Part shown: piece after piece, positions 1 to 7,807 of the stretch | Position numbering within the stretch: the stretch's first letter is position 1 | Layout of the letters: each line of letters begins with the position of its first letter | From: an uncultured Collinsella sp. | GTDB lineage: Bacteria; Actinomycetota; Coriobacteriia; Coriobacteriales; Coriobacteriaceae | DNA: 64,000 nucleotides | Direction of reading: 5' to 3' | Assembly: GCA_900544095.1 (NCBI GenBank) | Contig: UQTV01000001.1 | Coordinates: 620,001-684,000 of the forward strand | Notes under the pieces: model-generated | What the model was told of the DNA's origin: nothing | The model's input: the letters and a program-made list of their open reading frames with translations, nothing else | Database searches by the model: none | Made by a program: the position numbers and the translations under genes

Positions 1-822
1 GTCTTCTCGACCTCGCACCGCCTGATGGAATACACGCTCAGAGCTGCCGTTGAGTATCCCCAGGTGCGGTTCCTTAACTGCTCTATCGGCCTTCCCCACC
101 AAAGCGTCCGTTCGTACTTTGGCAAGATGTACGAGGCCAAGTTCCTCCTGGGCGCCCTTGCCGCCAGTATGGCGGACAACCACCGTATCGGCTACCACGC
201 GTCGGTCTTCGCCTCGGGCGCGCTTAGCGAGATCAACGCCTTTGCCATCGGCGCCTCGCTGCTCGACCCCCGTGCGCAAATTATCCTGACCTGGGGCGAT
301 GTGCCCGCCGGAGGCCTTGCCGAGGCCATGTGCCGAGAAGGCGTGAGCGTTATGACCGGTGTCGACATGTCCAAGTCGCTGGAGGACCCCACGGCCTACG
401 GACTCCACCGCCTGGTCGATGGCAAGGTCGTCGGCATCGCCATGCCGGTATGGAACTGGGGCCGTTACTACGAGCTTATCGTGCGAAGCCTGCTGCATGG
501 CACCTGGGATGAGACCAGTGACAACAGCCAGGTTCGCGCCGTCAACTACTGGTATGGTATGAGCTCGGGCGTTATCGACATTCGCTACGCTCCGGGCCTG
601 CCCTATCAGACGCGCAAGCTTGTTCAGCTACTGCGCAATGGCATCGTCGAGGGCTCCATCAATCCATTTGGCGGCGAGCTCCATAGCCAAGACGGCGTGG
701 TGCAGATCGAGGGCTTTCCCCCACTGCCGAGCACGCAAATCGTCGAGATGGACTGGTTGGCCGACAACGTGGTGGGCACCATTCCGCAACTCGACGATGA
801 GCCGAAGGTCCGCGCCCTATGA
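1..822 (+). CDS. BMP-family substrate-binding lipoprotein, C-terminal part (5' end outside window)
   Basis: The reading frame is open from base 1, so the N-terminus with its signal peptide lies outside the window. The visible ~273 residues match the basic membrane protein (BMP/PnrA-like) fold. The clearest block is SYFGKMYEAKFLLGALAA followed by a glycine-rich RIGYHASV strand, the typical second-half signature of these nucleoside- or purine-binding lipoproteins. Family members feed an ABC importer; the permease and ATPase genes are not in view. The stop overlaps the next start (ATGA), so the two genes are coupled. Family assignment is good; the ligand cannot be read from sequence. Confidence 0.75.
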   Translation, partial: VFSTSHRLMEYTLRAAVEYPQVRFLNCSIGLPHQSVRSYFGKMYEAKFLLGALAASMADNHRIGYHASVFASGALSEINAFAIGASLLDPRAQIILTWGDVPAGGLAEAMCREGVSVMTGVDMSKSLEDPTAYGLHRLVDGKVVGIAMPVWNWGRYYELIVRSLLHGTWDETSDNSQVRAVNYWYGMSSGVIDIRYAPGLPYQTRKLVQLLRNGIVEGSINPFGGELHSQDGVVQIEGFPPLPSTQIVEMDWLADNVVGTIPQLDDEPKVRAL

Positions 823-1529
823 AAATCCTTGCCATAGCCGATACCGAAGAGCGATGCCTGTGGGAGTGCTTTCGCAAGGAGCGCTTTGAGGACGTTGACC
901 TGATTCTATCCGCAGGCGACCTGGATCCGGACTATCTTGAGTTTTTGGTCACTGTCATCAACAAACCGCTTGTGTACGTTCGTGGCAACCACGACGACCG
1001 CTACGCGCGCCATGCACCGGGCGGGTGCATTTGTGTTGAGGACAGCGTATATGTGTACCGAGGTATTCGCATTGCGGGTCTGGGCGGTTCCATGCGCTAC
1101 CGCGACGGCGCGAACATGTATACCGAGCGCGAGATGGCAAAACGCATGCGCAAGCTATCGCGAAAAATCGCACTGGTAGACGGATGCGATATTCTACTTA
1201 CCCATGCACCCGTCGCAGGCATGGGCGACCTGGACGACCTGCCGCATCGAGGATTCGAGTGCTTTAATGCGGCTCTTGAGTCTTGGGGTCCCGACTATAT
1301 GATTCACGGGCATGTGCACCAAAGCTACGGCCCCAACTTTCAACGCGAGCGCCAACACCCATGCGGAACGAAGATTGTCAACGCCTGCGGCTATACCAAG
1401 ATCGAAATTGACGAGGCGCGCTACCCCACGCGCGGTTGGAAGGCCGCTTGGCTCAACTCGCAAACCATGCGCCGCGAGCTCAAACGCCACGAAGCAATCG
1501 AGTCTTCAACCGCCAGAACCCCCTGGTAA
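819..1529 (+). CDS. metallophosphoesterase (calcineurin-like)
   Basis: 236 residues with most metallophosphoesterase motifs in order: GDLD near residue 33, GNHDD near 57, an LLTHAP block near 128 and GHVH near 160. These supply the ligands of the usual two-metal site. The first motif, normally D-x-H, reads DTE (residues 8-10), so one canonical histidine is replaced by Glu. It starts with an ATGA overlap on the preceding lipoprotein gene. The substrate is unknown; a small phosphodiester or phosphomonoester is likely. It is followed by a repeat hairpin and a terminator. Confidence 0.8.
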   Translation: MKILAIADTEERCLWECFRKERFEDVDLILSAGDLDPDYLEFLVTVINKPLVYVRGNHDDRYARHAPGGCICVEDSVYVYRGIRIAGLGGSMRYRDGANMYTEREMAKRMRKLSRKIALVDGCDILLTHAPVAGMGDLDDLPHRGFECFNAALESWGPDYMIHGHVHQSYGPNFQRERQHPCGTKIVNACGYTKIEIDEARYPTRGWKAAWLNSQTMRRELKRHEAIESSTARTPW

Positions 1530-1537
1530 CTGCCAAC

Positions 1538-1597
1538 AACCACCACGAAGGGGATAGGCACCTTTATGGTGGTTTTGCTGACTCGTCCGACCTGTCC
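1538..1597. repeat. AACCACCAC hairpin repeat, copy 1
   Basis: Arms AACCACCAC (1538-1546) and a matching inverted arm ending at 1574 enclose a loop with GGGGATAGGCACC. The following bases TTTGCTGACTCGTCCGACC are shared with the copy at 3553. A third copy at 5262 has its loop in the opposite orientation. The element lies just after the stop of the metallophosphoesterase gene. Confidence 0.8.
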
Positions 1598-1643
1598 ATC
1601 ACGGCGCTTGTGTAATTAACGAGAACACTCATTGTTTTGTAAG

Positions 1644-1670
1644 GACGGCGCTCACGTGCCGTCTTTTTTT
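1644..1670 (+). terminator. intrinsic terminator
   Basis: GACGGC stem (1644-1649), loop, GCCGTC (1658-1663) and a run of seven T. It ends the lipoprotein-phosphoesterase transcript before the sigma factor gene. Confidence 0.8.
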
Positions 1671-1761
1671 GTCAACTTATGCAGTCTCGACCGTGTTGTA
1701 TGTAGAGGGACCTCGCGAGACGCCTTCCCTATATCCACCACGACCAATTGGAGGTGACACT

Positions 1762-2322
1762 ATGCCTGCACGCCGTAACCGCAATAGCACGCTCCGATGC
1801 GATGCCGATCAGATCGAGCGGGAAGCAAAGCGCTTGGTCGACACGTATTCCGACCTCATCCTTCGATTGTGCTATTCGGCCCTTGGATCCGCTGACGACG
1901 CTCAAGACATCTGCCAGGACACGCTGATCAAGATTCTCCAACGCACTCAACCGTTCGACTCGCTCGAACACGAACGTGCTTGGGTGATCCGAGTCGCACT
2001 GAACGCATGTCGCGATATCGGCCGTACGCACGCGAATCACCCGGTTGTCGACCTCGATTCGCTCCCCGATTTCTGCGCACCCGTAACACATACCGAGCAA
2101 GAATTCGCGCAACGCGACTGCGCCATTCTTTCCGCTGTCACGGCCCTGCCTCAAGCACAGCGCATCGCCATCTTTTTGCACTACTACGCAGGCATGAGCA
2201 TCAGGGAAATCGCAGACGCCGTTCACGCGACGCCAGCTGCAACCGCCCAGCACCTTAGCCGCGGACGTGCGTCACTTCGGCTTTCCTTGAAAGGAGACCA
2301 CAATGACTACGAATTCGAATGA
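1762..2322 (+). CDS. ECF-type RNA polymerase sigma factor
   Basis: 186 residues. Region sigma-2 spans about residues 20-85 (DDAQDICQDTLIKILQ, the core-binding helix typical of sigma-70 region 2.2). Region sigma-4 spans about 125-180, with an ALPQAQRIAIFLHYYAGMS entry and an IREIADAVHATPAATAQHL helix-turn-helix. The ATG at 1762 was chosen over an upstream in-frame ATG because GGAGG sits 7 bases before it. The gene overlaps the next by 20 bases, the usual arrangement of an ECF sigma factor with its membrane regulator. The signal sensed is unknown. Confidence 0.88.
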   Translation: MPARRNRNSTLRCDADQIEREAKRLVDTYSDLILRLCYSALGSADDAQDICQDTLIKILQRTQPFDSLEHERAWVIRVALNACRDIGRTHANHPVVDLDSLPDFCAPVTHTEQEFAQRDCAILSAVTALPQAQRIAIFLHYYAGMSIREIADAVHATPAATAQHLSRGRASLRLSLKGDHNDYEFE

Positions 2323-3433
2323 CTATCGCCACGCCCTGGAGCACATTTCGTTTACCGATAATGCGAAGCAGCACATGGCAAACTCGATTGCTCAGTCCGT
2401 CGCCTCAAGCGATGCGGCGACCGCTCAAAGCAACTTTAATGGCACGCGACGCAAGCCGCGCATCGCCCGCCATCCCGTAAGAACAGTCGCTCGCATTGCC
2501 GCTGTAACGGCAGTCCTCGCTATCGTCATTGGAGGCGCTGGCACGGCTATGGCAACAGGCGTCCTGCCGCTTCCTTCTGACATGCTTTCCGACATCTTTG
2601 ACGGACCTGCTTCTCAAACCGAGATCATCGACCGTATTGGCCGGCCCGTCGGTGCTAGTTGCTCCAACAACGGAGTCACCGTGACCGCCGACGCCATCAT
2701 GGGCGACAAGGATATGGTTACCATCGCCTATACGCTTACGTTCGACGATCCCGCTGCCCTGAAAAAGCTTTCCGAGCCGGGCGAGAACGGAACTATCGCC
2801 GGAAGTGTCGATGGAAACGTATACGTTGATGGCGAGCATGGCGGCCAAGGCCAATCATGGCTCATTGACAAGAACCCCAATGACTCCAGCATTCAATACT
2901 TTGCACAGTTCAGCGTTGAATCACCCGGCCTTATGGGCAGGACCGTCCGCACGCATATCAACTCTCTCGTTGTGCCACGTGCTGGCAAAGAGCTTCCCGA
3001 GTATAAGAAAATACTTACGGGCCCATGGGATCTTAAGTTCCAGCTGAATTACGAAGATACATCCGTTACGATTCCCGCGCCCAAATCGGTCAACTTTAAC
3101 GGCACCAAGGCGACGATTCAAGAGGCCACCGTATCCTGCGTTGGCGTTTCAGTCCGCTACAACATAGATCGTTCCATCGAACACGACAACAACAGCGGCA
3201 AGATGTCTCAAAACATGGAGGAGTCTATGGATGCCGTTGGCAACATACCCCTCATCGTGACGTTCAAAGACGGTCATGTTGAGGACGCAACCAGCCACAG
3301 CGGCTATTTCGCAAATAAACTGGATAACGGCACCACTGATGTCCACAAGACCTGGCCGTTCTCGCAAGTTTGTGACACAGACAAGATTGCAAGCGTACAA
3401 ATTGGCGATACGGTCATTCCCATGAATTCGTAA
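2303..3433 (+). CDS. DUF4179-type membrane protein, probable anti-sigma factor
   Basis: 376 residues: a cytoplasmic N-terminal segment of about 50 residues, one membrane segment (about 58-80, alternating Ala/Val/Ile ending GGAGTAMATG), then a large extracytoplasmic beta-rich domain. The domain layout matches DUF4179 proteins encoded beside ECF sigma factors in Gram-positive bacteria. An AAAGGAG ribosome site lies inside the sigma gene, and the overlap supports co-expression. No zinc-binding anti-sigma motif is seen at the N-terminus, so the anti-sigma role rests on context and family. Confidence 0.75.
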   Translation: MTTNSNDYRHALEHISFTDNAKQHMANSIAQSVASSDAATAQSNFNGTRRKPRIARHPVRTVARIAAVTAVLAIVIGGAGTAMATGVLPLPSDMLSDIFDGPASQTEIIDRIGRPVGASCSNNGVTVTADAIMGDKDMVTIAYTLTFDDPAALKKLSEPGENGTIAGSVDGNVYVDGEHGGQGQSWLIDKNPNDSSIQYFAQFSVESPGLMGRTVRTHINSLVVPRAGKELPEYKKILTGPWDLKFQLNYEDTSVTIPAPKSVNFNGTKATIQEATVSCVGVSVRYNIDRSIEHDNNSGKMSQNMEESMDAVGNIPLIVTFKDGHVEDATSHSGYFANKLDNGTTDVHKTWPFSQVCDTDKIASVQIGDTVIPMNS

Positions 3434-3552
3434 CGCTACGCGGCTCGTATATGCACCCGGTTCCGCACTTCGCGTCAAAGATGCGCTGTCATCGAGCAGC
3501 GTGAGCGCAAGGCCGCCCGTATGGTCGGCTGGGAACACCTCGTTGCGCTAAA
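3434..3552. other. intergenic DNA, no feature recognised
   Basis: About 120 bp between the DUF4179 gene stop and the next hairpin repeat. No convincing reading frame or terminator was seen; the base composition resembles coding DNA, so it may be a gene remnant. Confidence 0.4.
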
Positions 3553-3612
3553 AACCACCACGAAGGGGACCGGCACCTTTGTGGTGGTTTTGCTGACTCG
3601 TCCGACCTGTCC
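3553..3612. repeat. AACCACCAC hairpin repeat, copy 2
   Basis: Perfect 9-bp arms (3553-3561 and 3581-3589), extended by further pairs, enclose GGGGACCGGCACC. It is followed by the same 20-odd bases as copy 1 (TGCTGACTCGTCCGACC). It is the best preserved of the three copies. Confidence 0.85.
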
Positions 3613-3621
3613 CAACGGTTT

Positions 3622-3678
3622 GTCTCAATCTGTAACAGGTAGGGCCCAAATAATCGGTTAGCTGTTACAGATCGAGAC
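3622..3678. repeat. 57-bp TGTTACAGAT hairpin element, array A unit 1
   Basis: Left arm GTCTCAATCTGTAACA, a 25-base core, then right arm TGTTACAGATCGAGAC. The arms are inverted repeats with one mismatch. The next unit starts exactly 80 bp further on. Confidence 0.9.
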
Positions 3679-3701
3679 AGACCACGGATGCTCAGCCGAA
3701 A

Positions 3702-3758
3702 ATCTCAATCTGTAACAGGTAGGAACGATTTTGCCCCTTAGATGTTACAGATTGAGAT
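3702..3758. repeat. 57-bp TGTTACAGAT hairpin element, array A unit 2
   Basis: Left arm ATCTCAATCTGTAACA, 25-base core, right arm TGTTACAGATTGAGAT: a perfect 16-bp inverted repeat. It is separated from unit 1 by 23 unrelated bases. It ends 25 bp from the stop of the leuB remnant. Confidence 0.9.
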
Positions 3759-3783
3759 ATTTGACAGCTTGAATCGGCATCGC

Positions 3784-4449
3784 CTACAGCGCGGCGACGA
3801 CCTTGTCGCCCATCGTCGTGGTGCCGAGGATCTTATCTGCCGGGGTGTTGACATCGGCGATGTCACGGGTGCGCCAGCCCTCGTCGAGCACGCGCGCCAC
3901 GGCGCTCTCGATCCACGCGGCTTGCTCGCCCATGTCGAGCGCGTAGGTCAGCAGCATCGCCACCGACAAGATTTGAGCCAGCGGATTGGCCACGCCGAGC
4001 CCCGCGATGTCAGGAGCGCTGCCAGCGCTCGGCCCAAACAGCGATACGCCATCATCCAGCGAGGCAGAGGCAAGCATACCGAGCGATCCGGTAATCTGAG
4101 CCGCCTCATCGGACAGGATGTCGCCGAACATGTTCTCCGTCACCACGACGTCAAAGTCTGCCGGTCGACTGATGAGCTGCATGGCGGCGTTGTCGACGAG
4201 CAGGTCCTCAAGCTCCACGTCGGAGTACTCCTCGTCTTGCACGCGATGCACGATCTCGCGCCACATGCGGCTCGTCTCCAGCACGTTGCGCTTATCAACG
4301 CTCGTCACCTTGCCGCGACGTTTGCGCGCCGCCTCAAATGCCTGGCGCGCAATGCGCTCAATCTCGTACTCGCGATACTCCATCACGTCGACCGCACGCT
4401 GACCGGCCGCACCCGCAGCGCCCGCGCAGGTCACGGATGCGGGCGCCAA
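3784..4449 (-). pseudogene. leuB: 3-isopropylmalate dehydrogenase remnant (C-terminal two thirds)
   Basis: The frame encodes the C-terminal part of LeuB (NAD-dependent oxidation of 3-isopropylmalate in leucine synthesis), from the YEIERIARQAFEAARKRR region through NMFGDILSDEAAQITGS and GSAPDIAG to the stop. About the first 145 residues of a normal ~350-residue enzyme, including part of the active site, are missing. Upstream the frame runs directly into leuA sequence in another frame near base 4440. The most economical reading is one deletion removing the end of leuA, any leuC/leuD genes between them, and the start of leuB. Confidence 0.9.
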
Positions 4450-4990
4450 AGTCCCACGGCATGTTGTAGCCCATCGTATCGGGGATGTTCACGACCGTGG
4501 CACCGGCCTTTACGGCCGCCTCGATAATGCGCACCAGAAACTCCTGATCGGAGCGGCCGGCATCCTCGGCATAAAACTCAACATCGTCAACGAACTTGCG
4601 AGCATGTTTGACGGCATGGATCGCTCACTCAATTGCCCTTTCCTCAGTCATATGGAGCTTGTCGCGCAGGTGACTGGTGCTCACACCCAGCCCTGTATGG
4701 ATACGGGGCCTCTGGGCCGTTTTGAGCGCCTCTGCAGCCACTTCGATATCCCTGTCGACAGCGCGCGTCAGGCCGCATACCGTGCATCGGTCGCCCGCAA
4801 TCTTGCCAATCTCCTGTACGGAGCGAAAGTCACCAGGACTCGAGATGGGAAAGCCCGCCTCGATAACGTCCACGTTCATGCGCACCAGCTGGCGGGCGAT
4901 GAAGAGCTTTTCCTCGGTATTCATGCTGGCGCCCGGCGACTGCTCACCGTCGCACAGGGTGGCGTCAAAGATTGTGATTTTGCGGCTTAT
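4441..4990 (-). pseudogene. leuA: 2-isopropylmalate synthase remnant (N-terminal part)
   Basis: The frame reads SRKITIFDATLCDGEQSPGA, the LeuA N-terminus with its metal-binding Asp, down to VVNIPDTMGYNMPW. Three lesions are visible. The expected start, 5 bases after a perfect AGGAGG, is ATA (4990-4988) instead of ATG. An in-frame TGA (4625-4627) interrupts AIE/AIHAVKHARKF. The gene then stops matching at about 4440, where leuB sequence begins out of frame. About 185 of the ~500 LeuA codons remain. Leucine synthesis cannot run from this locus. Confidence 0.9.
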
Positions 4991-5054
4991 ATGTTCCTCC
5001 TGATTGACCGTTTTATGACAGATGGCTTTCAGGAGAGAGAGAAGGCCTAGAGAT

Positions 5055-5114
5055 AGAAAAATACCCGTGTCGCTCATCACGCCTGAAAGCGGCAGACGAT
5101 AGCGCACCCGGGTA
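5055..5114 (-). terminator. leu attenuator terminator hairpin
   Basis: Read on the minus strand, TACCCGGGTGCGC pairs with GCGACACGGGTA around a small inner GCC/GGC hairpin and is followed by TTTTT. It lies between the leucine-rich leader peptide and the leuA remnant, the position of a transcription attenuator. The stem is imperfect. Confidence 0.65.
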
Positions 5115-5143
5115 CAACAAATCGTTATAGCGAGATTACAACC

Positions 5144-5203
5144 CTAGCGCGCTATCCAATCTAGTAGCGCTAGGCCTAGGAGCTGTTGCGTGTTCTTAAA
5201 CAT
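5144..5203 (-). CDS. leuL: leu operon leader peptide (leucine attenuator)
   Basis: A 19-codon frame encodes MFKNTQQLLGLALLDWIAR. Five of seven consecutive residues are leucine (LLGLALL), and four of those five codons are CTA, normally rare in a GC-rich genome. It has a GGGAG ribosome site 6 bases upstream and is followed by a terminator-like hairpin before leuA. This is the classic layout of attenuation, in which ribosome stalling at Leu codons under leucine shortage lets transcription proceed. The leader looks intact although the genes it controlled are broken. Confidence 0.85.
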   Translation of the reverse strand: MFKNTQQLLGLALLDWIAR

Positions 5204-5228
5204 GTTGGGCTCCCTTCGGCCTCGGGTA

Positions 5229-5257
5229 GTACTACATCGCGCTAAAGTACAACACAA
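5229..5257 (-). promoter_or_regulatory. candidate leu promoter
   Basis: Minus-strand TTGTGT (-35, 5252-5257), 17-base spacer and TAGTAC (-10, 5229-5234), about 25 bases before the leader peptide start. The boxes are only partial matches to consensus; placement is the main support. Confidence 0.45.
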
Positions 5258-5261
5258 GTAA

Positions 5262-5298
5262 AACCACCACAAGGGTGCCTGTCCCCTTCGTGGTGGTT
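5262..5298. repeat. AACCACCAC hairpin repeat, copy 3 (loop inverted)
   Basis: AACCACCAC (5262-5270) and GTGGTGGTT (5290-5298) enclose GTGCCTGTCCCC, the reverse complement of the loop in copies 1 and 2. The downstream flank (TTTCGTTGACTC) still resembles the flank of the other copies. It sits immediately upstream of the leu promoter. Confidence 0.8.
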
Positions 5299-5314
5299 TC
5301 GTTGACTCAAAAGC

Positions 5315-5353
5315 AAGAAACCCGGTCCTGCACAAGGCAGAACCGGGTTTCTT
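5315..5353 (-). terminator. rplKA operon terminator
   Basis: AAGAAACCCGGT / ACCGGGTTTCTT stem with an inner CTGC/GCAG pairing; on the minus strand it is followed by a TTTTGAG tract. It is 36 bp after the rplA stop. The hairpin is symmetrical and may also stop plus-strand transcription. Confidence 0.85.
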
Positions 5354-5389
5354 TAGCAATGCTTGCTTTGCTCAGGCAGTAACTAGCAG

Positions 5390-6097
5390 TTACTCAGCCA
5401 GGAAGTCACGCTGGACAGCGGGATCGACCTTGACGCCAGGGCCCATGGTGGAAGACACGGAGATGGACTTGACGTACTTGCCCTTAGCAGAAGAGGGCTT
5501 GACGCGCAGGATCTCGGTGTACAGGGCAGCGTAGTTCTCGACGAGCTGCTGCTCAGAGAAGGACTTCTTGCCCAGGGGCACGTGGCAGATGCCGTAGCGG
5601 TCGGCGCGGTACTCAACGCGGCCAGCCTTGAGCTCGGAGACCATCTTGGCGACGTCCATGGTCACGGTGCCGAGCTTGGGGTTCGGCATAAGGCCACGGG
5701 GACCAAGGATCTTACCGATGCGGCCAACCTTGGCCATCATGTTCGGCGTAGCGATAGCGGCGTCGAAGTTGATCTCGCCCTTCTGGATCTGGGCGACGAG
5801 CTCGTCGGAACCGATGATGTCGGCGCCGGCAGCCTCGGCCTCGCGGGCCTTCTCGCCCTCGGCGAAGACGGCAACACGAACGGTCTTGCCGGTGCCGTGA
5901 GGCAGGGAGATGGAACCACGGATGTTCTGGTCAGCCTTACGAGTATCGATGCCCAGACGGAAGTGGGCCTCGACGGTCTCGTCGAACTTGGCGGTGTCGA
6001 GCTCCTTGATGAGCTTGGCAGCCTGAAGGGGGGTGTAGAGCGTGGCGCGGTCGATCTTCTCGGCAGCGGCGTTATAGCTCTTACCATGCTTAGCCAT
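5390..6097 (-). CDS. rplA: 50S ribosomal protein L1
   Basis: 235 residues, the normal length of L1, which forms the mobile L1 stalk and helps release deacylated tRNA. Recognisable blocks are MAKHGKSY at the start, GTGKTVRVAVFAEGEKA in the first domain, and LGPRGLMPNPKLGTVT, the conserved rRNA-binding loop. The ATG at 6097 follows AGGAGG at 8 bases; another ATG two codons upstream is too close to that site. rplK lies upstream in the same operon. Unlike the common order, rplJ and rplL do not follow; a terminator and the leu remnant do. Confidence 0.97.
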   Translation of the reverse strand: MAKHGKSYNAAAEKIDRATLYTPLQAAKLIKELDTAKFDETVEAHFRLGIDTRKADQNIRGSISLPHGTGKTVRVAVFAEGEKAREAEAAGADIIGSDELVAQIQKGEINFDAAIATPNMMAKVGRIGKILGPRGLMPNPKLGTVTMDVAKMVSELKAGRVEYRADRYGICHVPLGKKSFSEQQLVENYAALYTEILRVKPSSAKGKYVKSISVSSTMGPGVKVDPAVQRDFLAE

Positions 6098-6214
6098 GTG
6101 CATTACCTCCTGTGGTTAAACGGGCGTGAGCCCTCCCACATCGTATCGTGTGCCCTATTGCACACATTTAACGGGCGCCCCGGCCGGAGCACCCGTCGTT
6201 ACCATAAGAAATCG

Positions 6215-6643
6215 CTACTCAGCGATGGTGACGCCCATGGAACGGGCGGTACCGGCGATGATCTTCTTGGCGGCGTCAATGTCGTTGGCATTGAGGTCCG
6301 GCATCTTGATCTCGGCAATCTTGGTGAGCTGCTCCTGGGAGAGCTGACCAACCTTGTCGGCCTGGGGCTTAGCGGAACCAGACTTGAGGTTCAGCTCCTT
6401 CTTGATGAGGTGAGCCGCCGGCGGGGTCTTGGTGATGAAGGAGAAGGACTTATCCTCGTAGACAGAGATCTCAACGGGGATGATGTCGCCCTTCTTGTCC
6501 TGCGTCTCGGCGTTAAAGGCCTGGCAGAACTGCATGATGTTCACGCCAGCAGCGCCCAGGGCGGGGCCGACGGGAGGAGCGGGGTTAGCTGCACCAGCAG
6601 GAATCTGGAGCTTAATGACGTTGGCAACCTTCTTCTCAGCCAT
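6215..6643 (-). CDS. rplK: 50S ribosomal protein L11
   Basis: 142 residues. The N-terminal domain carries IPAGAANPAPPVGPALG (the proline-rich loop bound by thiostrepton-class antibiotics and by RelA-related factors) and INIMQFCQAFN-type sequence. The C-terminal rRNA-binding domain has GTARSMGV near the end. The start at 6643 is preferred over an ATG two codons upstream because AAAGGA lies 6 bases before it. It is followed after 117 bp by rplA; the gap contains a GC-rich hairpin. Confidence 0.97.
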   Translation of the reverse strand: MAEKKVANVIKLQIPAGAANPAPPVGPALGAAGVNIMQFCQAFNAETQDKKGDIIPVEISVYEDKSFSFITKTPPAAHLIKKELNLKSGSAKPQADKVGQLSQEQLTKIAEIKMPDLNANDIDAAKKIIAGTARSMGVTIAE

Positions 6644-6763
6644 GGTCATTCCTTTCGAATCACGAGTGTGAAGTACTTGCTATATCGTAAGCACGCACGT
6701 GTTAGAAGCACTCCTGAGATGAGCAGTCACAGAAGAAGCACGCTCGCGCGAACGGACGAAAAC

Positions 6764-7300
6764 TTAAGCGATGACAGCGACCTGGTTAAAGTCGAGCTCG
6801 ACCGGCGTCTCGCGGCCAAAGATCATCAGCGTGACCTTGAGCTTGCCAGCCTCGGTGTTAACCTCGGAGACCTTGCCATCAAAGTCGGTAAGCGGGCCAT
6901 CGGTGACGCGGACGGACGTGCCGACCTGAATATCAACCGAGGTGCGCTTGGGCGAATCGCCCTTACCGGGACGACGAGTCATCTTGTTGTACTCGTCACG
7001 GGAAAGCGGAGCGGGCTTGCCGTTGCCGCCTAGGAAACCGGTGACGCCGGGCGTGTTGCGAACACACGTCCAAGCATCGTCATCCATCTCCATGCGGACC
7101 AGGACATAACCCGGGAAGATCTTGGAATCCTTGGTCTCGCGCTTGCCACCCTCTTTGATCTCGGTGACGCGCTCCATAGGAATCTCGATATCAAAGATAC
7201 GGTCCTGCATGCCCATGGTCTCGATACGATGCTCGAGATCGGACTTTACGCGGTTCTCGTATCCGGAGTAAGTGTGAACGACGTACCAACGCTTAGACAT
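6764..7300 (-). CDS. nusG: transcription termination/antitermination protein NusG
   Basis: 178 residues: the NGN domain with WYVVHTYSGYENRVK at the start and FPGYVLVRMEMDDDAW, then a KOW domain near residues 125-175 (VRVTDGPLTDFDGKVSEV). NusG binds the RNA polymerase clamp and couples it to Rho or ribosomes. It starts a few bases after secE with GAGGGG as ribosome site and is followed by rplK, the common secE-nusG-rplK order. Confidence 0.97.
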   Translation of the reverse strand: MSKRWYVVHTYSGYENRVKSDLEHRIETMGMQDRIFDIEIPMERVTEIKEGGKRETKDSKIFPGYVLVRMEMDDDAWTCVRNTPGVTGFLGGNGKPAPLSRDEYNKMTRRPGKGDSPKRTSVDIQVGTSVRVTDGPLTDFDGKVSEVNTEAGKLKVTLMIFGRETPVELDFNQVAVIA

Positions 7301-7303
7301 GGT

Positions 7304-7642
7304 TTAGCCCCTCAATCCAGAGAACAGAGCAAGAGCCTCGCCAAAGCCAGCATCGAGCAGAGCGATGACGACGCCGACGACGACCAGAGAAGCGCAAACG
7401 ACGACCGAGTAGTTCACGAGCTCCTTCTTATCGGGCCACGTGACACGCTTCATCTCGGACTTGACCGAAGCGAAATACTTCTTGGTGCGGGCGAAGAAAC
7501 CAGGCTTCTCGTTCTTCTTGGACTTCGCAGCCTTCTCGTTCTTCTTGGCAACGGCCTTCTTGGCCTCAACCTTGGAGTTGGCGGCAGCGCTGTTGGCAGG
7601 TGCCGGCTGCTGAGCCTTCTTCTTGTTCTTCTTGTTGGCCAT
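7304..7642 (-). CDS. secE: preprotein translocase subunit SecE
   Basis: 112 residues. The conserved core is FFARTKKYFASVKSEMKRVTWP, then a single membrane segment (YSVVVCASLVVVGVVIALL) near the C-terminus. SecE clamps the two halves of SecY in the membrane. The N-terminal ~50 residues are a Lys/Ala-rich extension (KKNKKKAQQ, KKAVAKKNEK), longer than in minimal SecE and typical of some actinobacteria. It is directly upstream of nusG. Confidence 0.95.
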   Translation of the reverse strand: MANKKNKKKAQQPAPANSAAANSKVEAKKAVAKKNEKAAKSKKNEKPGFFARTKKYFASVKSEMKRVTWPDKKELVNYSVVVCASLVVVGVVIALLDAGFGEALALFSGLRG

Positions 7643-7681
7643 TTGGGTTACCTCCGCGCAATGCGCTTATACATGAGTAAA

Positions 7682-7709
7682 CCGTAAGCCCCCAAGTGGG
7701 AGCTTACGG
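7682..7709. other. hairpin between tRNA-Trp and secE
   Basis: CCGTAAGC and GCTTACGG arms around CCCCAAGTGGGA. No clear T-run follows on the minus strand, so it may be a processing signal or a weak terminator separating the tRNA from secE. Confidence 0.5.
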
Positions 7710-7718
7710 AATAATGAC

Positions 7719-7794
7719 TGGCACGCCAGGAAGGACTCGAACCCTCAACACTCGGTTTTGGAGACCGATGCTCTACCAATTGAACTACTGGCGT
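7719..7794 (-). tRNA. tRNA-Trp (CCA anticodon)
   Basis: 76 nt. The acceptor stem ACGCCAG/CTGGCGT, a TCTCCAAAA anticodon loop (CCA) and a GGTTCGAGTCC T-arm are all present. The 3' CCA is encoded. It lies between rpmG and secE, a common bacterial arrangement. Confidence 0.97.
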
Positions 7795-7807
7795 ATGTGA
7801 CTAGAGA

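Noticed and set aside
3622..3758. CRISPR array
   Set aside because: The repeats are inverted in alternation, only 16 bp long and few, and no cas genes are present. They are reported as palindromic elements instead.
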